Shown one piece after another: positions 1 through 8,198 of a DNA stretch of 64,000 nucleotides. Within the stretch, counting starts at the first letter, position 1. Every line of letters starts with the position of its first letter. Position numbers and translations under genes: made by a program. The stretch comes from Caldicellulosiruptor danielii (GTDB lineage: Bacteria > Bacillota > Thermoanaerobacteria > Caldicellulosiruptorales > Caldicellulosiruptoraceae). The DNA lies in the NCBI RefSeq assembly GCF_034343125.1, contig NZ_CP139957.1, forward strand, positions 1,325,001-1,389,000, read 5' to 3'. The notes beneath the pieces were generated by a model that was given only the letters and a program-made list of their open reading frames with translations, made no database searches and had not been told where the DNA came from.

Positions 1-2
1 AT

Positions 3-797
3 TTGGTTGAGTTAAAAAAAGAAAATGACAGGCTTTTAAAAGAGATTGATGAGTACAAATCACAGATAAATCAACTGGAAAAAATAAATGATACTCTTGT
101 AAATGCATACCTAAAAACATGTAAAAGTAATGCAGTTGTAAGTCTTATTGTGACCTCAACAGATTATTCATACAACGATTTAATGGATTTTTTGAGAAAA
201 AAACAAATAAGGTTAGCAAGAATTGTAAAAGTAAAAAGAACGTTTGTAGATGTTTTGAATAACAAGATAAACGAATTTCCAGAATATAAAATTCCAGAAG
301 ACATAATAAATGCTTTAGCGTTGTACGCGGTATTTGACATGAATAGCAAGCTCTTGACGAAATTAACAGAAAAAAGATATATAGAAATAAATGGACTATC
401 AGGAGAAATTGCCGATACAATTTTAATAGCAGGTGGCAATACTCTTCAAAACGATACTTTTAACGCAGTTGATAGAAGATTTATTGAAAAATTGAAAAAT
501 ATAAACGATCTCAATATTGTTGGAGTTGAGCAATCGTACAGTGAACTAAACTATTGTGAAAAGTACAAAAGCATGGGCTTAGATACTGTTGATAACGTCG
601 ATGAACTGACTGGAAAAATTTCACTTATAGAACTTATAAGAGGCGGAAATGGCAATTTTGGGACTAAAAAAGAGGCAAACCTCTTGATGCCTAATACCTT
701 TACAAGCATTGAGGTTTCTGAAAATTTATTGAAAAAGAGAAGAGAAAGTTTGCTTGAGCAATATCAAAATATACAATATACAAACGTTATGCCATAA
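3..797 (+). CDS. SteB/MctB-like (copper transporter family) protein, 5' partial
   Basis: The frame is open to the left edge, and the first possible start (TTG at 3) lies in a coiled coil, so the true N-terminus is outside the window. The 264 visible residues begin with a charged heptad-like stretch (about 1-30) followed by a globular domain ending in a GNGNFGTKKEANLLMP-like tail, which resembles the C-terminal end of the MctB/SteB family. That family is anchored by one N-terminal membrane segment and works with SteA in actinobacterial envelope biology; the copper role is debated. The two glycan-type transferases downstream fit an envelope role better than copper transport. The family call rests on remembered motif similarity. 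Confidence 0.6.
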   Translation: MVELKKENDRLLKEIDEYKSQINQLEKINDTLVNAYLKTCKSNAVVSLIVTSTDYSYNDLMDFLRKKQIRLARIVKVKRTFVDVLNNKINEFPEYKIPEDIINALALYAVFDMNSKLLTKLTEKRYIEINGLSGEIADTILIAGGNTLQNDTFNAVDRRFIEKLKNINDLNIVGVEQSYSELNYCEKYKSMGLDTVDNVDELTGKISLIELIRGGNGNFGTKKEANLLMPNTFTSIEVSENLLKKRRESLLEQYQNIQYTNVMP

Positions 798-838
798 AGG
801 TTTGGTTTTACAAACTTTTTATGAGAGGAAGAAAACAA

Positions 839-1507
839 TTGAATATTGTTGTGGTAATTCCTGTATACAATCCTCCACAATCTTTTGAAAAGCTTCTTCT
901 GGACTTATCTAACATAGAGTTTATAAAAAATATACTTGTTATTGATGATGGTTCTAAGAAAAAGATTTTACTTAAGTGTGTTAAGTGCACCATACTAAGA
1001 CATGATAAAAACAAAGGCAAGGGCGCGGCTCTAAAAACAGCATTTGAATATCTCAAAGAAATGTTATTTGACAGGATAATACTTCTGGATGGTGACTTAA
1101 AGGTAGAAAAAGAAGAGCTGCAAGCATTTTGCGAGAAAGCTTTTATTCTAAACGATAAACAAGTGGTAATTGGTTATCCTATAAAAGTGAGAAAAAAGGG
1201 TTTTGGAGTTGTGAAAAAGTTTGCTAAATTTGTGGTGAAAATTTATACCAGAAAAGAGGTTGAGCATTGTCTCAGCGGTCAGAGGATAGTTCCATTTTCT
1301 GTTTTAAAAAATATTAAGCACATTCCTGATAGATATGGGGTAGACATTTCAATGTTAATTGATTTTATTAAGATGGGTTGTGAAATAAAAGAGGTTGAGT
1401 TTGATTTTTCACACGACGAAAAGGGAAAGAGTTTGAAAGATATATTACATAAAATTCGACAGATGAAGGATATATTTTGTGTCTTTATTACCAAATGGAG
1501 GGCGTGA
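839..1507 (+). CDS. Family 2 glycosyltransferase
   Basis: A probable GT-A fold enzyme that moves a sugar from a nucleotide donor. The N-terminus VVVIPVYNP and the acidic motifs LVIDDGS and ILLDGDL are the usual nucleotide/metal-binding signatures; a later SGQRIVPF stretch is like that of polyprenyl-phosphate mannosyl/glucosyltransferases. I prefer TTG at 839 over ATG at 821, because GAGAGGAA (823-830) is well placed for TTG and the protein then begins MNIVVVIPVYNP as expected. No membrane segment is seen, so it acts at the cytosolic face. It overlaps the following MraY-like gene by about 30 nt, which suggests coupled translation. The acceptor is unknown. Confidence 0.75.
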   Translation: MNIVVVIPVYNPPQSFEKLLLDLSNIEFIKNILVIDDGSKKKILLKCVKCTILRHDKNKGKGAALKTAFEYLKEMLFDRIILLDGDLKVEKEELQAFCEKAFILNDKQVVIGYPIKVRKKGFGVVKKFAKFVVKIYTRKEVEHCLSGQRIVPFSVLKNIKHIPDRYGVDISMLIDFIKMGCEIKEVEFDFSHDEKGKSLKDILHKIRQMKDIFCVFITKWRA

Positions 1508-2325
1508 AAAATCTGATAAGAGAGTATTTAATTTCTTGTGGATTCGAAATAGGAGTGCTAATTCTTTCCACTTTTTATTTAAGAAAATACAATCTTTTGT
1601 TGAAAGAGAATTTTAGAGGTAAAAAAATTCCGTGTTGCATGGGGATTGTTTTGTCGCTGAGCTGGGTAATATACTTGTTGCAGATGTTTTTTCGTACTTC
1701 AAATGCAAAATGGTTAGTTGTGGCTATTTCGATGTGGTGCATATCCTTTATAGGTTTGTTGGACGACATTTTTGGTAACAATAAAAGCAAAGGTTTTAAA
1801 GGACATGTTATAAGATTTATAAAAAGCGGAGAATTTTCAACTGGACTGTTAAAGATGGTGTCAGTGCCAGCTGTGATTTTTATCTCAAGTATGATTTTGC
1901 ACAAAGAAGTAGCTCAGTCACTTTTTTATGCTATTTTGGGTTCGCTGTGTGTTAATCTCTTTAACCTATTTGACCTTCGACCTGGCAGATGCATAAAGGT
2001 GCTATGGATATTCGTTGTGGTACTTAGCTTTTTTGTACATTTTGACAGTTCAGCAGTTGCGCTTTTGACTTTAACCATTCCTATTTTTGTAGGTGATTTG
2101 AGAGAATTTTATATGCTTGGAGACGCTGGCTCTAACGTGATTGGGTATCTGTTCTTTCTCATTTTGATAAATAACTATTCTGCAAGTTACAATTCGTTTT
2201 TGATATGGGCTGTGTTTTTAGTGGTTTTTGTACTGAATGTTTTATCTGAACACATCTCGTTTTCAAAGGTTATTGAAAGAAATAAGTTTTTAAATTTTAT
2301 AGACATGTTGGGACGAAAAAATTAA
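1477..2325 (+). CDS. MraY/WecA-like glycosyl-1-phosphate transferase family membrane protein
   Basis: A polytopic membrane protein of about 282 residues with many hydrophobic helices. Two motifs are typical of the polyprenyl-phosphate N-acetylhexosamine-1-phosphate transferase superfamily: GLLDDIFG (about residue 90) and MLGDAGSNVIGYL (about 213-226). It is shorter than MraY or TagO (about 320 or more residues) and lacks an obvious C-terminal HHHFE-type loop, so it may be a divergent or accessory member. The start is uncertain: TTG 1477 has AAGGA 6 nt upstream, while ATG 1495 and GTG 1504 lie next to a GGAGGG. It forms a unit with the preceding glycosyltransferase and SteB-like genes. Confidence 0.6.
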   Translation: MCLYYQMEGVKNLIREYLISCGFEIGVLILSTFYLRKYNLLLKENFRGKKIPCCMGIVLSLSWVIYLLQMFFRTSNAKWLVVAISMWCISFIGLLDDIFGNNKSKGFKGHVIRFIKSGEFSTGLLKMVSVPAVIFISSMILHKEVAQSLFYAILGSLCVNLFNLFDLRPGRCIKVLWIFVVVLSFFVHFDSSAVALLTLTIPIFVGDLREFYMLGDAGSNVIGYLFFLILINNYSASYNSFLIWAVFLVVFVLNVLSEHISFSKVIERNKFLNFIDMLGRKN

Positions 2326-2329
2326 TAAC

Positions 2330-2358
2330 TTGAATTTATTTGTCGGATATTGTAATAT
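2330..2358 (+). promoter_or_regulatory. Likely sigmaA promoter for speE-speB
   Basis: TTGAAT (2330-2335) and TAATAT (2353-2358) are separated by 17 nt, a good vegetative promoter, and lie 44 nt upstream of the speE start. It begins a new transcription unit after the transferase genes. Confidence 0.55.
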
Positions 2359-2401
2359 ATTCACTGTTGTTTAAAGTTTTCAGCAAGGAGGTAAATAGAA
2401 A

Positions 2402-3238
2402 TTGGCTGAGATGGAACTTTGGTTTACCGAGCAACAGACTCCTGACCTGGGATTTACATGCAAGATAACAAAGACCATTTATACGGCAAAAACTCAATAT
2501 CAAGACTTAGCAATACTTGAAACCAAACAGTTTGGTAGGATGCTTGTACTGGACGGCGCTGTTCAAACAACAATTGCTGATGAGTTTTGTTACCATGAGT
2601 TAATTTCTCATGTTCCTTTGTTCACCCATCCAAATCCAAAAAAGGTTGCTGTCATAGGTGGTGGAGACGGAGGAGTTATTAGAGAAATTCTCAAACATGA
2701 CGAGGTTGAAAAGGCATATTTAATCGAGATTGATAAAGAAGTTATAGAGGCAAGCAAGAAATACCTTCCGGAGATAAGTTGTGCACTTGATGACAAAAGA
2801 GCAGAGGTCATTATAACTGATGGGATAAAATTTGTATCTGAGAACAAAAACATGTTTGATGTTATAATTGTGGATTCAACAGACCCTGTTGGACCAGCAG
2901 TGGGGCTTTTTCAAGATAGTTTTTATAAGGCGGTATTTGAATGCTTGAAAGAGGATGGACTTTTTGTTGCACAGACTGAGTCACCTTTTTATGACCAGGA
3001 CTTGATAAAGAATGTATTTCATGCGGTGAAGTCTATTTTCCCAATAACAAGGCTTTATCTTGGATTTATTCCAACATATCCAAGCGGTCTTTGGAGTTTT
3101 ACTCTTGGCTCTAAAAAATATGACCCGCTTGAGGTGGATATTTCAAGGATAAAAAGAATTGATACAAGATATTACAATCCAGAGTTGCACAAAGCTTTAT
3201 TTGCACTGCCAACTTTTGTCCAAGAAATTATAAAGTAA
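2402..3238 (+). CDS. speE: Spermidine synthase (polyamine aminopropyltransferase)
   Basis: Transfers the aminopropyl group of decarboxylated S-adenosylmethionine to putrescine, giving spermidine and methylthioadenosine. The 278-residue protein aligns along its length with the family: [13 protein letters not shown] at the N-terminus, the Rossmann loop [14 protein letters not shown] near residues 83-96, the catalytic Asp motif [10 protein letters not shown] near 157, and PTYPSGLW near 223. TTG 2402 is chosen because AAGGAGGT (2385-2392) lies 9 nt before it; ATG 2411 would be too far. The next gene, agmatinase, makes putrescine, so the pair completes agmatine-to-spermidine synthesis. The methylthioadenosine by-product would be handled by mtnP and mtnA at 49-50.8 kb. 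Confidence 0.95.
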   Translation: MAEMELWFTEQQTPDLGFTCKITKTIYTAKTQYQDLAILETKQFGRMLVLDGAVQTTIADEFCYHELISHVPLFTHPNPKKVAVIGGGDGGVIREILKHDEVEKAYLIEIDKEVIEASKKYLPEISCALDDKRAEVIITDGIKFVSENKNMFDVIIVDSTDPVGPAVGLFQDSFYKAVFECLKEDGLFVAQTESPFYDQDLIKNVFHAVKSIFPITRLYLGFIPTYPSGLWSFTLGSKKYDPLEVDISRIKRIDTRYYNPELHKALFALPTFVQEIIK

Positions 3239-3255
3239 AAAAGGAGTAAAAATAA

Positions 3256-4113
3256 ATGAGCTTTAATCTCTACAAACTTTTTTTTCCATGTGCAACAGAA
3301 AATTATCAAACAAGTACCATAGTTTTAGCAGGAATTCCAATGGATTTCACAGTGAGCTTTAAACCTGGCTCACGTTTTGCTCCTGCAAAAATAAGAGAAG
3401 TCTCTATAGAGCTGGAGGAGTATTCTATCTATCAGGACAAAAGCCTTTATGACAAGACTTTTTGTGATATGGGTGATCTGGAACTTCCTTTTGGAAATAT
3501 TGAAAGAAGTATTGAAACAATATACCAATTTGCATGTAAGCTATTTGAAGAGAAAAAAGTCCCTATTTTCTTAGGTGGTGAACATCTGATCAGCTATCCT
3601 CTAATAAAAGCGGCTGCAAACTCAAATGATGGGGAATTTTATGTACTTCACTTTGATGCTCATGCTGATATGAGAGACGAGTATCTTGGTGAAAAGTTTT
3701 CACATGCCACTGTCATGAGAAGAGTGGGTGAGGTAATAGGTTTTAAGAATATATACCAATTCGGTATAAGGTCTGGGTCTAAAGAAGAAATTGAATTTGC
3801 GAAAAAGAATAGTAATTTTTATTTTATTGACAAGTGGGATGAAATTAATAATGTTATAAAAGATTTAAAAGGCAAGAGGGTATATCTGTCGATAGATATA
3901 GATGTTTTTGACCCGGCTTTTGCCCCTGGTACAGGAACACCTGAACCAGGTGGAATTCTATCTTCGGACTTTTTTGACATTTTACTTAAATTAAAAGACC
4001 TTGACATAATAGGGGCAGACATAGTGGAAGTTGCTCCATATTATGATATTTCTGACAGAACAGCACTACTTGCTGCAAAGATAGTAAGAGAACTTATATT
4101 GATGATGGGGTAA
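3256..4113 (+). CDS. speB: Agmatinase (ureohydrolase family)
   Basis: Hydrolyses agmatine to putrescine and urea with a binuclear manganese centre in the cytosol. The 285-residue length is typical. Metal-ligand motifs are all present: GGEHLISYP (about residue 109), HFDAHADMRDE (about 132-142) and LSIDIDVFDPAFAPGTG (about 211-227). Eighteen nt separate it from speE, with the ribosome site AAAAAGGAG before ATG 3256. Arginase is a possible alternative in this superfamily, but linkage to speE favours agmatinase. A hairpin terminator follows. Confidence 0.93.
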   Translation: MSFNLYKLFFPCATENYQTSTIVLAGIPMDFTVSFKPGSRFAPAKIREVSIELEEYSIYQDKSLYDKTFCDMGDLELPFGNIERSIETIYQFACKLFEEKKVPIFLGGEHLISYPLIKAAANSNDGEFYVLHFDAHADMRDEYLGEKFSHATVMRRVGEVIGFKNIYQFGIRSGSKEEIEFAKKNSNFYFIDKWDEINNVIKDLKGKRVYLSIDIDVFDPAFAPGTGTPEPGGILSSDFFDILLKLKDLDIIGADIVEVAPYYDISDRTALLAAKIVRELILMMG

Positions 4114-4143
4114 AAAAATTCTATAAAGTATTTTTAAAATAGC

Positions 4144-4203
4144 AGGGTGTGGGCCACTTACAAAATAGTACCTTTTCAAAGTCCACACCCTAATTTTATT
4201 TTT
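4144..4203 (+). terminator. Rho-independent terminator with a long loop, after speB
   Basis: AGGGTGTGG (4144-4152) pairs perfectly with CCACACCCT (4183-4191) across a 30-nt loop, followed by a T-rich run. It ends the polyamine operon. The remaining stretch to 4314 holds no gene I can see. Confidence 0.6.
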
Positions 4204-4314
4204 TCAATTTTTTCTTGCTAAAAATATTTGGATGTTATAAAATAGAAACTAGCATAATATATTAATACCAGATATTAATACTACATGATAAATCACCTTT
4301 GAGGAGGATTTTTA

Positions 4315-5859
4315 ATGACAGACAAGCTCAAAGAGCTCAAGCAAAAGAGAGAAAGAATACTAAAGCTTGGTGGAGAAGATAAAGTAAAAAAACAGCATGA
4401 TAGCAAAAAACTTACTTGTAGAGAGAGGATAGAATATTTACTTGACCCTGGAAGCTTCAATGAAATAGACATGTTTGTTGAGCACAGATGTCAAGAATTT
4501 GATATGAAAGATACATTTGTTCCTTGTGATGGTGTTGTAACAGGTTATGGAACAATCAACGGCAGAAAAGTATTTGTTTATGCCCAAGATTTTACATCCA
4601 TAGGTGGTTCACTTGGAGAGATGCATGCAAAGAAGATTTGTAAAGTTTTGGACTTAGCGTTAAAATATGGTTGTCCAGTGATAGGTATAAATGATTCTGG
4701 TGGTGCAAGAATTCAAGAAGGTGTTGATGCATTAGCGGGGTATGGTGAAATCTTCTATAGAAATACCATGGCATCAGGTGTAATTCCACAAATTGCAGCT
4801 ATCATGGGACCTTGTGCAGGTGGAGCTGTATACTCTCCTGCGATTATGGATTTTATTTTTATGGTGGATAAAACCAGCCAAATGTTTGTTACAGGACCTC
4901 AGGTTATAAAAGCTGTCACTGGGGAGGAAATATCATTTGAAGAGCTTGGAGGTGCTTACACCCACAGTTCAAAAAGCGGAGTTGCTCATTTTATTGCAGA
5001 GGATGAGTATCACCTGCTTGACATGATAAAGTATTTATTGTCATTTATACCCTCGAACAACATGGAAGACCCACCTTTTATAATGTCATCTGATTCAGAA
5101 AAAAGACTTATACCGGAGCTTGAAAGTATAATTCCGTCAGAGCCAAACAAAGCTTATGATGTAAAAGAAATAATTTATAAAGTAGTAGACAACCAAGAAT
5201 TTTTAGAGGTACAACCTTATTTTGCTCAAAATGTTGTTGTAGGATTTGGTAGAATAGGGGGGTTTAGTATAGGGATTGTAGCAAATCAGCCTAAAGTGAA
5301 CGCTGGAGTGCTTGATTATGATTCATCTGACAAGATAGCGCGATTTGTAAGATTTTGCGATTCTTTCAATATTCCTATAATAACATTTACAGACGTGCCT
5401 GGATTTTTGCCAGGTGTTAACCAAGAGCACAATGGAATAATTCGTCATGGAGCTAAGGTTTTGTATGCTTACTCGGAGGCGACAGTTCCCAAAATAAATG
5501 TAATTTTGAGAAAAGCATATGGTGGTGCTTACATTGCAATGAGCAGCAAACACATTGGTGCAGACTTTGTGTTTGCATGGCCAACTGCCGAGATAGCTGT
5601 TATGGGACCAGATGGTGCTGCAAATATTATATTTAGAAAAGAGATACAAAGTGCTCAAAATCCTGAAGAGGAAAGAAAAAGAAGGATAGAAGAGTATACT
5701 CAAAAGTTTGCAAATCCATACGTTGCAGCTGCCCGTGGGTATGTTGATGATGTAATTGAGCCACAGCTTACCCGTAACAAAATTATTGAAGCGCTCAAAA
5801 TTTCCATTACAAAAAGAGAGCAAAGGCCACCAAAAAAGCATGGTAATATCCCATTATAA
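4315..5859 (+). CDS. Acyl-CoA carboxyltransferase subunit (methylmalonyl-CoA carboxyltransferase 12S / MmdA-like)
   Basis: Carboxyltransferase of the PccB/MmdA family, exchanging a carboxyl group between biotin and an acyl-CoA, probably propionyl-/methylmalonyl-CoA. At 514 residues it is full length, with both crotonase-fold halves: INDSGGARIQEGVDALAGYG (about 126-145) and GPCAGGAVYSPAI (about 164-176) in the N-half; TFTDVPGFLPGVNQEHNGII and KAYGGAYIAM in the C-half. ATG 4315 follows a strong TGAGGAGGA site. It leads a four-gene operon with a small protein, a biotin carrier and a 5S-like carboxyltransferase. No biotin carboxylase and no OadB-type sodium pump lie nearby, which favours a soluble transcarboxylase over a decarboxylase pump. 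The substrate is inferred. Confidence 0.88.
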   Translation: MTDKLKELKQKRERILKLGGEDKVKKQHDSKKLTCRERIEYLLDPGSFNEIDMFVEHRCQEFDMKDTFVPCDGVVTGYGTINGRKVFVYAQDFTSIGGSLGEMHAKKICKVLDLALKYGCPVIGINDSGGARIQEGVDALAGYGEIFYRNTMASGVIPQIAAIMGPCAGGAVYSPAIMDFIFMVDKTSQMFVTGPQVIKAVTGEEISFEELGGAYTHSSKSGVAHFIAEDEYHLLDMIKYLLSFIPSNNMEDPPFIMSSDSEKRLIPELESIIPSEPNKAYDVKEIIYKVVDNQEFLEVQPYFAQNVVVGFGRIGGFSIGIVANQPKVNAGVLDYDSSDKIARFVRFCDSFNIPIITFTDVPGFLPGVNQEHNGIIRHGAKVLYAYSEATVPKINVILRKAYGGAYIAMSSKHIGADFVFAWPTAEIAVMGPDGAANIIFRKEIQSAQNPEEERKRRIEEYTQKFANPYVAAARGYVDDVIEPQLTRNKIIEALKISITKREQRPPKKHGNIPL

Positions 5860-5894
5860 AATGTATTTTTGGAAAAAAGGAGAGTGTTTTAATA

Positions 5895-6086
5895 ATGTAT
5901 GCTCATGTCAGCACTATTTCAACCATTACAAAAGAAGAGCTTGCTTGTATTTGTGCATGTCTACACATTGTGATGGGTAAAAAGAATTATAAAATTACTA
6001 ACATAACAAAACAGCAAAACAAGTGGGTCAAAGGTGCAAGAGAAATGATACTCAATCAGTCACAGATGTTTTATAGATGGAGGTAA
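5895..6086 (+). CDS. Small accessory subunit of the carboxyltransferase cluster
   Basis: A 63-residue protein with no signal peptide or membrane segment. ATG 5895 follows AAAGGAGA at good distance, and the stop overlaps the ribosome site of the biotin-carrier gene, so it is very likely translated. The pattern EELACICACLHIVMGKK, then a basic stretch, then KWVKGAREMI resembles the short cytosolic tail of OadG-type gamma subunits (AI-rich helix, basic strand, W-x2-xGR). I infer that it is a free-standing version of that assembly or linker segment, without the gamma subunit's membrane anchor. It might help hold the 12S-like and biotin-carrier parts together. The function is not proven. Confidence 0.6.
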   Translation: MYAHVSTISTITKEELACICACLHIVMGKKNYKITNITKQQNKWVKGAREMILNQSQMFYRWR

Positions 6087-6094
6087 AGCGTGTG

Positions 6095-6478
6095 ATGAGA
6101 AAGTTCAAGGTGAAGATTAATGACCAAGAATTTGTTGTAGAAGTGGAAGAAATAGGAGTTGAAAATGCTACTCCTGTTGTGCCAAAACCTAAGATTGGCC
6201 ATTTTGAGCCGAGGCAGGAAAAGCATGAAGATAAAGCAAAACAAAGCTCTGTACCTTCCTCTGATAAAAATTCAGTTGTTGCCCAGCTTCCGGGTACTAT
6301 TGTAAAGCTGCTGAAAAGTGAAGGTGATGTTGTGGATGTAAATGAACTTGTTTTAATTCTTGAAGCCATGAAAATGGAAAATGAAATAACTGCACCTGTC
6401 AAAGGAAAAATTAAAAGGATACATGTAAAGGAAGGGCAGAAGGTAGCAAAAGGAGATTTGCTGTTTGAAATAGAGTAA
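6095..6478 (+). CDS. Biotin carboxyl carrier protein (1.3S-like subunit)
   Basis: Carries the carboxyl group on biotin between the two carboxyltransferase subunits. The 127-residue protein has a beta-rich N-terminal part, a charged flexible linker (about 35-65) and a C-terminal biotinyl domain with EAMKMENEI; the biotinylated lysine would be Lys93. The site GGAGG at 6079-6083 is well placed for GTG 6092 or ATG 6095, so the earlier ATG 6077, which contains that site, is unlikely to be the start. It sits between the small subunit and the 5S-like gene, in the order expected of a single complex. Confidence 0.9.
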   Translation: MRKFKVKINDQEFVVEVEEIGVENATPVVPKPKIGHFEPRQEKHEDKAKQSSVPSSDKNSVVAQLPGTIVKLLKSEGDVVDVNELVLILEAMKMENEITAPVKGKIKRIHVKEGQKVAKGDLLFEIE

Positions 6479-6506
6479 GAAAAATTTTCTGGAGGTTTTA
6501 AAAATA

Positions 6507-7898
6507 ATGGGGGTAAAAATAACAGAAACAATACTCAGAGATGCTCATCAGTCACTCATTGCGACGCGTATGACAACTGAACAGATGCTTGAGATTGCTC
6601 CTGTGCTTGACCAAGTTGGTTATTATTCGGTTGAGTGTTGGGGCGGTGCTACATTTGATGCGTGTTTGAGGTTTTTCAATGAAGACCCGTGGGAAAGATT
6701 AAAAAAGCTGAAAACTGCTTTTAAAAGGACAAAGCTCCAGATGCTTCTTCGAGGACAAAATCTTGTTGGTTACAGGCACTACGCTGACGATGTTGTTGAA
6801 GAGTTTGTAAAAAAGGCTATATACTATGGCATTGATATTATAAGAATATTTGATGCGCTCAATGACATTCGGAATATTGAAATGGCTCTAAAAGTAACAA
6901 AAAAAGAAAAAGGACATGCCCAGGTTGCTATATCATACACTGTCTCTCCTTATCATACTATTAAAAATTATGTAAATTTGGCAAAGCAAATAGAAGATCT
7001 TGGAGCAGATTCTATTTGTATAAAAGATATGGCTGGGCTTCTCTCTCCATTTGATGCTTATCAACTTATAAAAGCGTTAAAAGAACAGGTAAAGATCCCT
7101 ATTCATCTTCACACACATTACACCACAGGATTTGGTTCAATGACATATTTGAAAGCTATCGAAGCAGGTGTGGATGGTATTGACACTGCTTTATCTCCGC
7201 TTGCATTGGGCACTTCCCAGCCGCCAACCGAAACAATTGTATATGCACTTGAAAACACAGAATATGCTCCAAAACTTGATTTAGAAAAGATAAACGAAGT
7301 AAGCGAATATTTTAAAGTACTCAGAGAAGAGTATATAAAAAAAGGGCTTCTTGACCCGAAAGTTTTAAGTGTTGATATAAACGCTCTTCATTATCAGATA
7401 CCTGGCGGAATGCTGTCAAACCTTATTTCTCAATTAAAAGAACAAGGACAGGAAGACAAGTTAGATGAGGTTTTAAAAGAAGTTCCTGAGGTTCGAAAAG
7501 ATTTTGGATATCCGCCACTTGTAACTCCTACAAGTCAAATTGTTGGAACACAAGCTGTTTTGAATGTTGTAGCAGGAGAGAGATACAAGCTTGTCACAAA
7601 GGAGACAAAAGCGTATTTTAAAGGTGAGTACGGGAAACCTCCAGCTCCTGTAAATGAAGAAGTGAAAAGAAAAATCTTGAAAGACGAAAAAGAGATAACC
7701 TGCAGACCCGCAGATTTAATTTTGCCAGAGCTTGAAAATGCAAAAGAAAAGATTAATGAGTATATTGAAAATGATACTGATGTGGTAACTTACTGTTTAT
7801 TCCCTCAACTTGCAGAAAATTTTTTCAAGTTAAGGTTCGCAAAAAAATACAAGGTTGATGTTGACCTTGTTCAGGGTAACAAAGTGTATCCTGTGTAA
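6507..7898 (+). CDS. 5S-like carboxyltransferase (pyruvate carboxylase subunit B / oxaloacetate decarboxylase alpha-type)
   Basis: Carboxyltransferase of the OadA/PycB/transcarboxylase-5S family, acting between oxaloacetate/pyruvate and carboxybiotin. The TIM-barrel motifs are RDAHQSLIATRM (about 11-22), ECWGGATFDACLRF (about 43-56), CIKDMAG (Lys173, the probable carbamylated metal-ligand position) and HLHTHYTTG (200-208, metal-binding His). Length 463 matches the catalytic plus conserved carboxylase domains; the biotinyl domain is not fused here but is the separate upstream gene. A strong terminator follows. With the 12S-like gene it would interconvert methylmalonyl-CoA plus pyruvate and propionyl-CoA plus oxaloacetate. 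Oxaloacetate decarboxylase or a split pyruvate carboxylase remain alternatives. Confidence 0.88.
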   Translation: MGVKITETILRDAHQSLIATRMTTEQMLEIAPVLDQVGYYSVECWGGATFDACLRFFNEDPWERLKKLKTAFKRTKLQMLLRGQNLVGYRHYADDVVEEFVKKAIYYGIDIIRIFDALNDIRNIEMALKVTKKEKGHAQVAISYTVSPYHTIKNYVNLAKQIEDLGADSICIKDMAGLLSPFDAYQLIKALKEQVKIPIHLHTHYTTGFGSMTYLKAIEAGVDGIDTALSPLALGTSQPPTETIVYALENTEYAPKLDLEKINEVSEYFKVLREEYIKKGLLDPKVLSVDINALHYQIPGGMLSNLISQLKEQGQEDKLDEVLKEVPEVRKDFGYPPLVTPTSQIVGTQAVLNVVAGERYKLVTKETKAYFKGEYGKPPAPVNEEVKRKILKDEKEITCRPADLILPELENAKEKINEYIENDTDVVTYCLFPQLAENFFKLRFAKKYKVDVDLVQGNKVYPV

Positions 7899-7940
7899 AA
7901 AAGGAAGAACAAAAAATAGTGTTCTTCCTTTTTTTCTTTT
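7898..7940 (+). terminator. Rho-independent terminator after the carboxyltransferase operon
   Basis: AAGGAAGAAC (7901-7910) pairs with GTTCTTCCTT (7921-7930) over a 10-nt loop, followed by TTTTTCTTTT. It is a classic intrinsic terminator. Confidence 0.9.
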
Positions 7941-7950
7941 AAATATGCTC

Positions 7951-7979
7951 TTATAAGTACATAAGTATTGTGATATAAT
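7951..7979 (+). promoter_or_regulatory. Extended -10 promoter for ypmA-like gene and the RpiR operon
   Basis: A perfect TATAAT (7974-7979) is preceded by TGA, giving the extended -10 form TGN-TATAAT. The -35 at 7951 (TTATAA, 17-nt spacer) is weak, as is usual for this class. Confidence 0.55.
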
Positions 7980-8020
7980 TAATAAAGAATAATAAAAAGA
8001 ACAGGATGTGGGATTTAAAA

Positions 8021-8185
8021 ATGGAAAACGAAAAACTTGAACTTATCTCTTCAATGGAATTTGAAGAAAATGTTCCAATCTATAAGATAATAGATTTTCT
8101 CAACAAAAGCTTGAAAGACAAAAATATTATTGTGGGGCTTTCAAAAAGCCACAATAAGATTGTTATAAGTATATACCAAACATAA
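8021..8185 (+). CDS. ypmA: YpmA-like small protein (DUF4264)
   Basis: A 54-residue ORF. It begins MENEKLELISSMEFEE, contains KIIDFLNKSLKDKNIIVGLS and ends ISIYQT, which matches the layout of Bacillus YpmA (DUF4264): an acidic start, a VVDFLNKTLK-like helix, a (L/I)xxGLS strand and an IYRT-type end. Function is unknown in the family. An in-frame ATG at 8006 is an alternative start; neither has a strong ribosome site. It is followed 13 nt later by the RpiR-type regulator and shares its promoter. It is soluble, with no signal peptide. Confidence 0.7.
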   Translation: MENEKLELISSMEFEENVPIYKIIDFLNKSLKDKNIIVGLSKSHNKIVISIYQT

Positions 8186-8198
8186 GGAGAAATGTAGG

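Noticed and set aside
5323-5841. A 172-residue - strand frame inside the 12S-like gene
   Set aside because: Antisense to a highly conserved coding region, no ribosome site and no recognisable protein; a shadow frame.
5756-5980. A 74-residue frame overlapping the end of the 12S-like gene
   Set aside because: No ribosome site, composition unlike neighbours, and the frame at 5895 has a clear site and family resemblance.
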